In this document: piece by piece, positions 54,382 through 64,000 of the stretch
How the letters are laid out: each line of letters begins with the position of its first letter
Numbering within the stretch: position 1 is the first letter of the stretch
Source of the DNA: Ichthyophis bannanicus
Taxonomy: Eukaryota > Chordata > Amphibia > Gymnophiona > Ichthyophiidae
Length of the DNA stretch: 64,000 nt
NCBI GenBank assembly: GCA_033557465.1
Contig: CM066033.1
Location: forward strand, 1,307,797,519-1,307,861,518
Reading direction: 5' to 3'
Notes under the pieces: model-generated
The model's database searches: none
The model's input: only the letters and a program-made list of their open reading frames with translations
What the model was told of the DNA's origin: nothing
Made by a program: the position numbers and the translations under genes

Positions 54382-57271
54382 TTAAGTCTGGAACAGGTGT
54401 TGAAGAATAGCCTGACCAAACAAGGCATCCCGGCGGGAGTCCTTGTCTAAGCAGTAATGGGCTGTGAAGGTATGTACCGAAGCCCAAGTAGCTGCTCGAC
54501 AGATGTCGTCGATAGACAGAGTGAAGATGAGCCATTGAGGCTGCCACGGCTCTCACATTGTGAGCTGTGACATGGCCTTCAAGAGGAAGGTTCTTACTCT
54601 CAAAGGCAAAAGATATACACTGTGCAATCCAGCTGGACAGTGTCCTTTAGGAGACTGGAAGCCACAAATGACTAGGATCAAAAGCAACAAAGAGTTGAGA
54701 GGATTTTCTATGTTGCTGTGTCCTTTGCAAGTAAAAGGCCAAAGCTCTCTTACAGTCCAAAGTATGAAGGTTCCTTTCTGCACTTGAGGCGTGAGGCCTC
54801 GGAAAGAATACAGGAAGGTAAACTGCTTGGTATAAATGAAAGGATGAAACCACCTTTGGCATAAAGTGTGGATGAGTCCTAAGGACTACCTTATCATGAT
54901 GGAACCTTGTATAAGGAGGATCAGCCACCAACGCTTGCAATTCACTGATGCGACGTGCTGATGTGATTGCAATGATAAAGATAACTTTCCAGGAAAGGAA
55001 TTTCAAAGAGGTAGTGGCTAATGGTTCAAAGGGCCGTTTCATGAGCTGCCCAAGTACCAGATTCAAGTCCCATGCCACCAGTGGTGGCTTAATGGGAGGC
55101 TTCGTTAAAAGGAGGACTCTCATAAATCTCGCTATGAGAAGATGAGAGGAAATAGGTTGTCCATTTAGAGGCTTGAAAGAAGCTGCAATAGCACTCAAAT
55201 GGACTCTCACTGAATTGGTCTTAAGCCCTGCATTTGATAAATGAAGGATGTACTCAAGTAATGATCCCAGAGGTATCGCAAGAGGGTTAAGACCCTTCTG
55301 CGAGCACCATAAGGTAAACCTTTTCCACTTAAATGCATAAGAGCGTCTTGTGGAAGGTTTCCTGGAAGCATAAAGGATATCCTTTACCTGCTGGGAAAGG
55401 TTAAGACCGTGAAGTTTTAGGCTTTCAGCAACCAGGCCCTGAGATGCAGAGACTGGAGATTGGGATGCCACAGCATCCCGTCCGCTTGAGAAAGAAGATC
55501 TGGAGCAGATCCTAACTCCAGAGGCGGAGCTTGAGAGAGATGTAGGAGCAGAAGGTACCAGATTTGCCGTGGCCAATGTGGAGCTATGAGAATCATATAA
55601 CCTCTGTCTCTCTGAAGCTTGAACAGGGTTTTGGGAATTAGGGGAATGGGTGGAAAGGCATACAGGAAGTCCTGACCCCAATGAAGGAGGAAAGCATCCC
55701 TGGCCTGACAACCTCGAGCCAGAATTCTGGAACAGAACCGGGGAAGTTTGGCATTCAACGGACTTGCAAAGAGGTCTATGTCCGGGGTTCCCCAAATTTG
55801 AAAAATTTGGGCCACCTGGTCTGCATGGAGAGACCATTCGTGTGGAAGCAGAACTCGACTGAGTCTGTCTGCCCAAGAGTTTTGAATGCCTGGAAGATAC
55901 ACCGCAAGGAGATGAATCTGATGCTTTCTGGCGAGGGCCCATAGTCGTAAAGCTTCGTTGCAGAGCGACAGAGAGCCTGTTCCACCCTGCTTGTTCACAT
56001 TGAACATGGCTACCTGATTTTCCGTTACAACTAGGACTGTCTTGTAGCTGAGCTGGGGGTGAAATACTCGAAGAGCAAGGAAGATTGCTCTGAGCTCCAG
56101 GAGGTTGATATGAAGATAGGTCTCCTGTGGAGTCCAGGTACCCTGGGTAGAGAGGCCACGCAGGTGGGCTCCCCAACCCACCTGTGAAGCATCTGTTGTT
56201 AGAGTGGCTTGGGGTGCAGGTTACTGAAAAGGAGACCCCACCAGAAGATTTTTGGGTGAATGCCACTATTGGAGGGACAAAATAAGGCAATCTGAGTTTG
56301 CTATTTTGTCTGACAGGCAACCTGACGCCTGAGTCCACTGAGTGGATAAGGTCCACTGGACTGCCCTCATATGGAGGTGAGCATAAGGAACCACATGCAT
56401 GGTGGATGCCATGTGGCCCAGCAACTGTAACATTTCCCGAGCAGTGAGGTGAGGTTTTAGCACTGCTTGGGAAGCTAACTGTACAATGCGAAGGCAGCGG
56501 GACTGTGGAAGGAAGGCCCTTGTCTGTCTGGTATCCAGAAGAGCTCCTATAAACTTTAGGGATTGAGTGGGAGCAAGGTTGGATTTTGTGAAGTTTATGA
56601 CAAGTCCCAAATACTGAAGGATGAGCATTGTGCGAGACAGAGCAACCCTGGCCTCTGGCTCTGAAGAGGCTCAAATGAGCCAGTAGTCTAAGTAAGGGAA
56701 GACAAATATCCCCAGGGTGCAGAGAAATGCTGCTACCACAGCCATGCATTTTGTGAACACTCTTGGTGTAGAAGCCATGCCAAAAGGAAGAACCCTGTAT
56801 TGGTAGTACTTTCCTTGAAACAGGAATCGAAGGAACCTTCGGTGAGTTGGATGGATGAGAACATGAGTGTACGCATCCTTGAGATCTACAGAACAAAGCC
56901 AATCCTGACTCCGAAGGTATGGCAGCAGAGTTCCTAGAGAAATCATTTTGAACTTCTCTCTGAACAGGAATTTGTTCAATTCTCTGAGATCTAGAATGGG
57001 TCAGTGTCCTCCTGTTTTCTTTGGAATAAGGAAATAGGGGGAGTAGAACCCTGTACCCCGTTGGGGAATGGGCACCTCTTCTATTGCTCCTTGAGCAAGG
57101 AGCATAGTGACTTCTTGACCTAACCGGTCGTTGAGAGAGGTCTGAGAACTGAACTGTCTTACTACTGTAGGAGGGGGCATGCTGAAAAAATGAAGCTTGT
57201 ACCCCTCTTGTACAATAGACAGAGTCCAATTTTCTGCTGTTATCTGACACCATCTGGAGGTAAAATGACAT
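54382..57271 (-). pseudogene. DIRS C2 tyrosine recombinase with 874-codon open frame, C-terminus frameshifted
   Basis: One frame is open from 57271 to 54647. Roughly the first 600 codons overlap pol in another phase and are rich in Ser and Pro. The recombinase begins about residue 605: LNLSQQVKDILYASRKPSTR, SYAFKWKRFTLWCSQKGLNP, NSVRVHLSAIAASFKPLNGQ, then TSARRISELQALVADPPYTR (Arg I) and DCKRALAFYLQRTQQHRKSS. The frame stops at 54647, where C1 continues VSKRTLSNW; an indel creates the stop here. The HxxR block (VRAVAASMAHLHS) and the Tyr block follow in other frames to 54382. So it lacks its catalytic end. Confidence 0.8.
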
Positions 57272-57290
57272 AACCTTCCCGAGATGGTGG
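55417..57290 (-). pseudogene. DIRS C2 pol (RT, RNase H, tail), several stops
   Basis: Open stretches 56979-56671, 56628-56266 and 56181-55417 lie in one phase. They hold LGTLLPYLRSQDWLCSVDLK (motif A), LPFGMASTPRVFTKCM (motif B), FPYLDYWLI (motif C, YLDD changed to YLDY), HLTAREMLQLLGHMASTMHV, GWGAHLRGLSTQGTWTPQET, NLLELRAIFLALRVF (RNase H Glu), VVTENQVAMFNVNKQGGTGS (Asp of TDN changed to Glu), NSWADRLSRVL and the tail ILIAPHWPRQIWYLLLLHLS. Loss of the catalytic Asp in motif C plus stops make it inactive. Confidence 0.85.
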
Positions 57291-57340
57291 AGGGTTCTGG
57301 GCCATTCAGGGCCAGGAAGGCAAAGTTCTCTAGACAGGAG

Positions 57341-59180
57341 TCAAAGCCCCTGTGGAGGCTGAGTCTGCTGAGCCGGTAGAGGCTTAGCTACCTTTGGCTT
57401 CCTTTGTTGCCTAGGTTGTTGCTGCTTTCCCTTTTGGGCAGACTGACTTGAACGATGTCCCTGCTGAGTATAGGAGGGATAAAACTTTTTCTTCTTGCTG
57501 AAGAATGGTTTCTTAGAGGATATTTTCCTCGCAGGATCAGCTGTAGATTTGGACAATCTATACAAAGTGATATTGTCAGCATCTATCTCATTAGCTTTTT
57601 CCTGCCAATTCTTGCCAAAGAGATTCTCTTCTGTGCAAGGTATATTCCCCAGTTTGTCCTGTACCAAGATTTCCAAGTCAGATGCCTGAAGCCAGGCAAT
57701 TCTACGTGCACTTATGGCAATAGCAGAGGTTCTGCTTATGCATTCAAAGCAGTCAAAGGCTGCACGATTCACAAAAACTTAGAAACATCTTGGGCATGTT
57801 TAACAAGAGCAAGATAATCTTGCCTTTTATCATCAGGAAGGAGAGGGTTCATAAGCTCTAAGTCTCCTGTGACTTCCTTAAGGAACATCCCCATGTACAA
57901 GATATAGGAACTGATCCTAGCAGAAATCATGGAAGCCTGGAAGGATCGACGTCCAAAGGCGTCAAGAGTCCTACACTCACATCCTGGAGGATTAGATGCA
58001 TGCCTTTTTGCACTCTTCATCTATCTCATGGCTGATTCCACCACCATGGAATGGTGTGGTAATTGAGTCTTCTGAAACCCAGGACAAGGAGTCGAGTCTA
58101 CAAAATACATGGTGTCGAGTCTACAAGAATGAGGAGATGTGGTTAGAGGTGTTTCCCACATCCTTAACATAAGAACATGCAAGATCTCATGAATAGGTAA
58201 GGTAGCTGCATCCTTGGGAGCTTTAGGGTATTGTAGGATTTCTAATTCCTTTGCCCTATGCCTTTTTCAGCAGTCACTGTGATGGAACGACCTTGGGCCA
58301 CATCTCGGATAAAATCCTGAAAGGACATATCCTCTGGTGGAGACATCCTATGCTGAGGAGAAGAGGAATCCTCGGGAAGAAGTACTCTGGTATCGGCAGA
58401 GCCTTCAGAGTCTTCAGACTCATCCGAGGATTCGAAGTATCTCCCGATCCGGGTGATCGTGCAAGGCACGGTACCGGTACCGATTGAAGTCAGCATCGGA
58501 GTGGTCCGGTACTGACTTGTCGATGCCGGTTAGAGACGCATGACTTGGTCCCGGTAGAATACCTGCCGATGTCGATGCAGTCGGTGCCGGTACCGGTTGA
58601 ATTGTCTGAAGCGGTATCAGGGGCATCGAGGTCATGAGAAGAGCCACCTGACTGCGTTCAATTGCCAAGAATCTCTGGTCTATCGACGCTGCTGATGCTT
58701 GGGTATCGGTGCCGGTTAAAGCGTCCAGAACCCAGAGCATGGCACCAGTAGTTCTGCCGAGGTTGAAGCCTCGAGAACATCATGGAGCCCCATTAATGCT
58801 TTGGAAGCCGAAGCCTCCCGCCGGGGCAATTTTGCCGGTGAAAGTCCCTCAAGAGCAACGCTGGAGGCATCTTGATGTTTAGAAGGAGATCTACCCTTTG
58901 AGGACCGGCTACATTTATGTTTAGTTACCTGAGATCCATGGGAGGAAGATGAAGCCCTAGAGGATGTTGATGCCGCGGATGCGGCATCGGAGGGAAAAAG
59001 GGTGCTAAGCTTAGCAGCTCAGTTTTGCCGGCCCCTTTTTGACATCATTCCACAGGCAACACGCTCTGAAATAGAGTGGTCAGGACCTAAACATTTGAGG
59101 CACCACTCATGGGTGTCGGTGACGGAGATGGTACCGCCATACTTAGAACACTTTTTAAAACCTGACGCGGGTTTTTCCAT
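57341..59180 (-). pseudogene. DIRS C2 gag, broken
   Basis: The start at 59180 reads MEKPASGFKKCSKYGGTISV then HEWCLKCLGPDHSISERVAC: compared with C1 the second Cys of the first CxxC is Tyr. A stop follows soon after (about 59019). Middle part: YFESSDESEDSEGSADTRVL and SPPEDMSFQDFIRDVAQGRS (58450-58242). C-terminal parts: RHASNPPGCECRTLDAFGRR (58020-57769) and AAFDCFECISRTSAIAISAR, RIAWLQASDLEIL (57772-57341). At least four frame breaks. Confidence 0.8.
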
Positions 59181-59439
59181 TTTGAGAGGAAAAAAAAAAA
59201 AAATCGGGCCTAGTGCCCAAAATGGCGCATGGCACACGAGAAGAAAGTTACTGGAGAAAGACTCCAGAAACAACGGTTGTTTGGGTTGTTTTTTTTTTTT
59301 TTTAGAAAAAAGAAAAGAAGAACCGGCGGTACCGGTATAGCATCGAGGGAAGGCAGACGCGATCACAAAAAAGAAGTATAAGAAGGGAATTTTCTGCGGG
59401 GATAGGATGTGCGACCTATCAGCTCCGCGGAAAACGAAA

Positions 59440-59604
59440 AAACTGGAGAGGGACAGTTTGGAAAGGCGGGAAGGCAGCACGCGGGCGCTGTGGGATGCTC
59501 CCAAAAGCTTTCCTATTGGACGCTGGGGAGTGTTCCCGCGCAGGCTCCGTTGGTACTGATGATACTCATATGTGAAGACTACATTCCTGCTTGTTCCTGG
59601 AGAT
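59440..59604. repeat. DIRS C2 right terminal repeat
   Basis: Inverted copy of 53935-54080: ggaaaggcgggaaggcagca, aaaagctttcctattggacg, and the edge ttgttcctggagat. The join to CR1-I follows at 59605. Confidence 0.85.
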
Positions 59605-59808
59605 AGACCAGTATGGTCCATCTAGTGTGCCCAGTAAGATGGCAAGAGTAGGTACACCTGCCACTCTGTGCAGGCCACCCTTCTCCATGTCTTTGTTTAG
59701 GGGTGAACCCACCGGTCCGTGTAGGACACCCCTGTTTGCTGAGAAATTAGATAGTTAATTTTATTTTGATTTTATCCTGTTGCTGTAAAGGGATCCACTG
59801 TGTCTGTC

Positions 59809-60180
59809 TCATTCCATTTTGAATTCTGTCACTGTATTTGCCCCCACCACTTCCATCGGGAGGGCATTCCAAGCATCCACCACCCTTTCAGTGAAAAAGT
59901 ATTTCCTGACATTGCCTTTTAATTTACCCCCTTGCAGCTTCATGTTATGCCCTCTAGTTTTACAGCTTCCCCGTCTTTGGAAGAGGTTTGTTTGTTCATT
60001 ATTTCTCTTTAAGTATTTAAAGGTCTGAATCATATCTCCCCTATCCCTCCTCTACTGCAGAGTGTACATATTTAGGTCTTCAAGTCTCTTCTTATAAGGC
60101 TTCTGACGCAGGCTCCAAATCATTTTGGTCGCCTTCCTCTGAACAGTTTCCAATCTTTTTACATCCTTTGCAAGATATGG
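59809..60180 (-). pseudogene. CR1 family I ORF2 C-terminus (copy 2)
   Basis: From about 60180: a PYLAKDVKRLET-type segment, the LCQKPYKKRLEDLNMYTL-like stretch with a stop, then MIQTFKYLKRNNEQTNLFQR (60033) to VVDAWNALPMEVVGANTVTE. Only the end of the protein is present; no catalytic residues. Confidence 0.75.
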
Positions 60181-60190
60181 TCTCTAAAAC

Positions 60191-61333
60191 GATACAGAGG
60201 CATTATAATATTATTTGTTTTATTTTCCATTCCTTTCCTTATGATACTTAGCATTCTATTTGCTCTCTTGGCCGCCACTGCACACTGGGCGGAGGTTTTT
60301 ATCATGTTATCCATGATGACGCCTAAATCTTTTGCCTGAGTGGTGTTACCTAATGTGGAACCTTGCATCGGGTAACAATAGTTTGGGCTGTTCTTTCCTA
60401 GGTGCATAACTTTGCACTTGTCCACATTAAATTTCATCTGCCATTTGGATGCCCAGTCTTCCAATTTATCAAGATCCTCTTGCAATTTTACACAATCCTC
60501 ATGGGTTTTAACAACTTTAAATAGTTTTGTCTCATCTGCAAATTTGATAACCTCACTCGTTATTCCCTTTTCCAGGTCATTTATGAGTATGTCAAAAAGC
60601 AGCGGACCCAGCACAGATCCCTGGGGAACTCCACTATTGACCTTTCTCTATTGGGAAAATTGGCTATTTAGTCCTACCCTCTGCTTTCTATCTTTTAACC
60701 AATTCCTGATCCACAATAGTAGACTGCCTCCTATCCCATGACTTTTTAGTTTTGCCAAAAGTCTCTGATGAGGGACATTGTCAAAGGCTTTCTGAAAGTC
60801 CAGATACACTATATCAACCAACTCACCTTTGTCTACCTGTTTATTCACACCTTCAAAAAAACATAACAGATTAGTAAGACAAGACTTTCCTTGGCTAAAG
60901 CCATGTTGGCTGTCTCCCATTAAGCCATGACTATCTACATGTTCAGCAATTTTGCTTTTTATGATGGTTTCTACCATTTTTCCTGGTACTGACGTCAGAC
61001 TCACTGGTCTGTAGTTTCCCGGATCACCCCTGGAGCCCTTTTTAAAAATTGGCGTTACATTGGTGATCCTCCAGTCTTCAGGTATTACAGATTATTTTAA
61101 TGATAGTTCACAGATTACTAATAGCAGGTCTGCAATCTCATATTTCAGTTCTTTTAACGCCCTTGGATATATACCATCAGGTCCAGGTGATTTGCTGCTC
61201 TTCAGTTTATCAAATAGTTACAATACATCTTCCCGGTGTATTGATATTTCTTTCAATTCTTCCGCAGCATCTCCTTTAAATACCATTTCAGTCATGGGTA
61301 ACATTCCTACATCTTCCTCAGTAAAGACCGAAG
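60191..61333 (-). pseudogene. CR1 family II ORF2 RT region (third piece)
   Basis: From 61333: FTEEDVGMLPMTEMVFKGDA, then the RT start, SLTSVPGKMVETIIKSK (61004), FSQGKSCLTNLLCFFEGVNK, VYLDFQKAFDNVPHQ, and (60614-60195) a KFADETKLF box, where the second Asp of FADD is Glu. Stops and shifts lie at about 61010-61090 and 60615-60650. The C-terminal continuation is at 48208. Confidence 0.8.
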
Positions 61334-61334
61334 C

Positions 61335-61700
61335 CATTCCAACACTTCTTGTTCTGCCCTGCCATTTTATGTAAGTCACCATTGTGGCATGATCTGAAAA
61401 CACTTGAACTGCCCGGCCTATGAACAGGGGCCAGAAACACAGAAGAGCCAGTCTAATGGCCCTTGCTTCAAGGCAGATGATGGACCACACCACTTCCCTG
61501 AAGTTCCAAAGGCCCTGTGCTGTACAATCTCGGCAATATACCTCGGCCAGATTCAGAGAAGCCAAGAATTCTCTTTGGCGCACTGCTTGAATCACGGAGT
61601 GCAAGGATGTGCAAGTGCTTATTGACCTCTTTTGAGGTCCAGGATGGGCTGGAAGGAACCATCCTTCTTTGGCACCACAAAGTAGATGGAATATCTGCCC
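61335..61700 (-). pseudogene. DIRS A4 RT front and RNase H, internally deleted
   Basis: The open segment 61604-61335 contains the RT motif A remnant (LNLAEVY, where DIRS usually have LDLKDAY, so the first catalytic Asp is Asn), then the RNase H Glu block (CLEARAIRLALLCFWPLF) and Asp block (QVFSDHATMVTYIKWQGRT). The same frame continues into CR1-II (ASVFTEEDVGMLPMTEMV), giving a chimeric 128-codon frame. Confidence 0.7.
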
Positions 61701-61899
61701 TTGCCCTGCTCATCTGGGGGGACGGGCACCAACACCTTCACAGGAGAAGCAACTTATCTATGGTGGTCCGCACCACGGCACCTTTGATCGGAGATCCACA
61801 GGGGGAGATGATAAAGACATCGGGAATTGGCTCCTTGTGTTCCAGGACATAGCCAAATCGAATGGTGTCTAGCACCCAGCGATCCTTGGTAACTCAGGC

Positions 61900-62740
61900 T
61901 CATTCCTGAAAGAAAAGTCGAAGCCTGCAGCCCACCGGAGGTACTAACGAATGGGTCCCCAAACCTTCAGTGTGGCCTGGGAGGGTCCTCCTCTGGAGGG
62001 GGCTGCGTCCCTGGGTCTACATATTCTATGAAAGGACTGAGAACAAACCTGAGGCCCTGAAGCAGAGGGGAAGAAAGAATTTCCCAGTCAGTAGTGACGA
62101 TAGTCTTGAGACCCCTGGGGAATCCGGCCAGTGAGCCCTTATTGGTCGTGTGGAGGCTGATGAGAAAGGGACACTCGTCTGCTTCACGGCCCCCTGGATT
62201 TGTCTTCTGGGAGGCGGTAAGATTTTGTTTCACCTAGGTCCTTCACCATTTTCTCCAAATTTGTTCCAAACAAGAGCTTCCCCTTAAAAGGCCAGTTGAA
62301 CCAATCGGGCTTTGGAGAATGTGTCTGCCGCCCAGTGACAGAGCCAAATCCAAAGCCATGAGCCAGTAGTCAGGCACCATTCCTGGCTGCTAGGTACACC
62401 AGGTCATACATGGAATCAGAAAGGAAGGCTGTAGCTGACTCCAAGAGAGAAATATTATCATCAAGCGGAAGAGACTGAATCCACTGGATCAGGGCTCAAG
62501 AAGTCAAACTGGTGCATACTCACAGCTGTAGAATAGCTGCCGCCACTACTGCAAACTGGCTCTTCAGCAAGGAATCAACCTTGTGGTCCAGAATATACTT
62601 CAAGGCTGATCTACCTTTCATGGGAATGGTGGTCCGTCTGGAAAGTGCTGTGACCTGTGCATCCATCTTGGGAATGTCAAACCACTCACCGCATTCCTCC
62701 TCAGGGAGAGCATAGATCTTTTTATATAATCTTTTTAATT
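61900..62740 (-). pseudogene. DIRS A4 gag remnant
   Basis: The best part is 62740-62520: KKIYALPEEECGEWFDIPKM, DAQVTALSRRTTIPMKGRSA, LDHKVDSLLKSQFAVVAAAI. The rest to 61900 has short open pieces with a SATAFLSDSMYDLVYLAARN-like block (about 62440-62380), which fits the gag AAFDSFEGASRASG region. Frames are broken; the N-terminal Cys/His cluster is beyond the L1 junction or lost. Confidence 0.55.
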
Positions 62741-62744
62741 TTTT

Positions 62745-64000
62745 TTTCAAAACAACAAAAAAGAAAATCAAAGCTGGTAAAAACAAACAAACAGAAGTAA
62801 ATAAGACAATAAAACTAAACTCAAACAGCCCACATCTAGGATTAATTGGAAGCCAGAATTTTTACCAAACAATATGGCACATTCAACCTTGCAAAATAAA
62901 ACACTCGATCTCCAATTAAGCTAAACAGGATAGCAAAACATTACAACTACTACATTAAAGGATATCTAGAATGTAGTATGTGAACTCACAAAATCTTCAA
63001 GCTGAGATACATCAAAAAAGATATAGTTATTCCCATTTAGCGTCACAAGGCACTTACACGGAAATTTAAGGAAAAAGGTAGCAACTAAATTAAGGACATG
63101 ATGTTTCAAGACTTGCGCCTCAATTGTGTAGGCCAGGACACATCGGGGAATATACTAATCTTCTGACCGCAGAATAATACTCCTTTTTGCCTGTTTGTTT
63201 TCTTTTTCCCTATTTAGGGCTTAGGATGATCTTTCCTCTTGATGTGTTTCTTTTGGGATGTGTTAATATAATTTTCGTTCTTGAATTTATCAGGATGTTA
63301 TGTGTATATTACTTCACTTGTTCTTATACTCAAGAAAACTTAAATAAAAAGATTTAAAATACCATTTTTAACAAATTCAGAAGTAAAGGAAACTAAAAAC
63401 ATTGCTCGTGCAGGGATCTCATCATTAGAAGATTCTAAGATACCTGACAAATCAAGGCTTTACACAGGAGATAATATATCTTGCCCCTCCCCAGCCTCAT
63501 TTACTGCTTTAATTCCTCTTGGCAAATAGTAGATATTATTCAATGAAATACTAGCATAATCCTGGTAGCCTAAAACGTCTTTAAAATATTTCTTTAACAA
63601 AATCAGTGGAGATAAATATTGTGTTATAGGGAAGTTTAGACACCTAAGATTTTTAGACTTAGAGGCATTCTCTATAAGTTCCATTTGATGGTGGAGAAGA
63701 TGACCGTCTTTCATAGAAGATTGCATCGTAGTGCCCTGAGATTCCAATTTTTAAAGACGAGATTCAACTAATCCAAACTGAGCTTCATGATGAGCAAACT
63801 TCGCCACCGATTCTTTAGTGAAATCAGCAAATTGTGAAATAGTACCACTAAGTGAAGCTTCCATTCGTGAAATCATCTGCCATATAACTTTCACAGTAAC
63901 TTACGTTCCTAATTCTGTAGAAGCTTGAAAACCAGGAATACCACCTATAGAGCTTCCGAAAGCCGGAACCCTGCACAACACAGGACAGGGGAACCACTAT
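62745..64000 (-). mobile_element. L1-clade LINE fragment with ORF1 remains, runs off window
   Basis: The frame 63747-63460 reads QMELIENASKSKNLRCLNFP then LSPLILLKKYFKDVLGYQDY: the ENASRSxNLRxxNFP block that ends the coiled coil and begins the RRM of L1 ORF1 proteins. Further downstream, about 63200-63100, another frame reads FCGQKISIFPDVSWPTQLRR, the ORF1 C-terminal domain block (QxIxIFPDLS). Stops abound. It adjoins the DIRS A4 gag at about 62740. The 5' part is outside the window. Confidence 0.7.

Larger units (their letters stand above)
48250..59604 (-). mobile_element. DIRS1-like retrotransposon C2 in two pieces (48250-48270, 53923-59604)
   Basis: C2's ICR (54175-54250: gttacaggtgagtaactatg then ctatctcaaggaacaagc) predicts a left edge agcatagttactcacctgta, found at 48250-48270, and continuing caggtgatctccgggaacag, found at 53923. 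The right edge ends cttgttcctggagat at 59604. Minus-strand order: gag (59180-57341), pol (57290-55417), YR (57271-54382 in an overlapping frame). It sits in a CR1-I tail with no target duplication. C1 is nested in its edge. Confidence 0.9.
48209..60190 (-). mobile_element. CR1 family I LINE copy 2 in two pieces (48209-48249, 59605-60190)
   Basis: The left piece is only the 3' tail (gtaacatagcaaatgatggg, ending ggcagataa). The right piece resumes agaccagtatggtccatcta and covers the 3' UTR and the last RT-thumb/C-terminal codons (60033-59809). Joined, ggcagataa and agaccagtatgg restore the sequence seen uninterrupted at 46290-46310. The interruption is DIRS C2 plus C1. The 5' end at about 60190 has a few bases of overlap with the CR1-II target (aac). 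Confidence 0.85.
45957..61333 (-). mobile_element. CR1 family II LINE in three pieces (45957-46275, 47955-48208, 60191-61333)
   Basis: The pieces join into one colinear CR1-II. The left piece holds the C-terminus and 3' UTR ([33 protein letters not shown]). The second holds [20 protein letters not shown] to [11 protein letters not shown]. It ends ...catggaac at 48208, and the third starts gatacagaggcattataa at 60191, exactly the next bases in other copies (30470-30490). The last about 45 bp of the 3' end are missing, so the left junction may be a deletion. The right end at 61333 is a 5' truncation within the endonuclease-RT linker. Confidence 0.85.
61335..62740 (-). mobile_element. DIRS A-type fragment, probable 5' part of A4
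   Basis: Minus strand from 62740: gag (IYALPEEECGEWFDIPKMDA, SALKYILDHKVDSLLKSQFA), RT front (VPKKDGSFQPILDLK near 61670-61630), then a RT motif A segment (REFLASLNLAEVY) fused directly to RNase H (GLWNFREVVWSIICLEARAI, FSDHATMVTYIKWQGRTRS). RT motifs B and C are deleted. It ends at the CR1-II junction at 61333. Orientation and family agree with A4 at 44692-45950. Confidence 0.7.

Overview
This window reads as non-coding DNA from a large, repeat-rich vertebrate genome. CR1-clade LINEs of several ages sit among many DIRS1-like tyrosine-recombinase (YR) retrotransposons, with a tRNA-derived SINE, a hAT-type DNA transposon and a probable Penelope-like insertion. Abundant DIRS plus CR1 suggests an amphibian, and a caecilian is my best guess; that is an inference from repeat content, not from a gene. 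No prokaryotic features are present. The only candidate host coding sequence is one 162-bp open exon on the minus strand (21214-21375).

Layout. 1-482: 3' end of a CR1 (family I, plus). 971-4180: decayed DIRS of family A. 4498-4795: tRNA-SINE. 6270-6790: old LINE tail. 6876-14226: RT-deleted DIRS 'D' carrying a plus-strand CR1-I (7232-8437) and a minus-strand CR1-II (9873-12575). 14766-20529: very decayed DIRS 'B' with an ancient CR1 inside. 20620-21175: ancient CR1. 21214-21375: candidate exon. 21421-29004: DIRS 'E' split by a CR1-III (23200-25345). 29847-33965: near full-length CR1-II with a two-ORF layout. 33996-42033: RT-deleted DIRS 'A3' carrying a 2.24-kb hAT-like element with an 8-bp target duplication (37984-40226). 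42285-42665: about 112-bp tandem repeat. 43496-44573: inverted-arm insertion with a 14-bp target duplication and a hammerhead-like core. 44692-62740: a stack of nested insertions. 62745-64000: L1-clade ORF1 fragment.

The nested stack is the main structural result. DIRS A4 (44692-45950, probably continuing at 61335-62740) was hit by a CR1-II (45957 to 61333). That CR1 was hit by two CR1-I copies (46276-47954, and 48209-48249 plus 59605-60190). The second CR1-I was hit by DIRS C2 (48250-48270 plus 53923-59604), and C2 was hit in its own terminal repeat by DIRS C1 (48271-53922). The C2 and C1 joins close exactly, with no target duplication and no loss, which fits circle-based YR integration.

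The DIRS elements share a plan, all read on the minus strand: gag with an N-terminal Cys/His cluster; a pol reading frame with RT, RNase H and a methyltransferase-like tail; a YR in an overlapping frame; inverted terminal repeats (ITRs); and an internal complementary region (ICR) that copies the joined element ends. C1 keeps a 716-codon uninterrupted pol frame. C2 keeps an 874-codon frame that runs through the whole pol region into the YR. I see no fully intact element; every copy carries at least one frameshift, stop or deletion.
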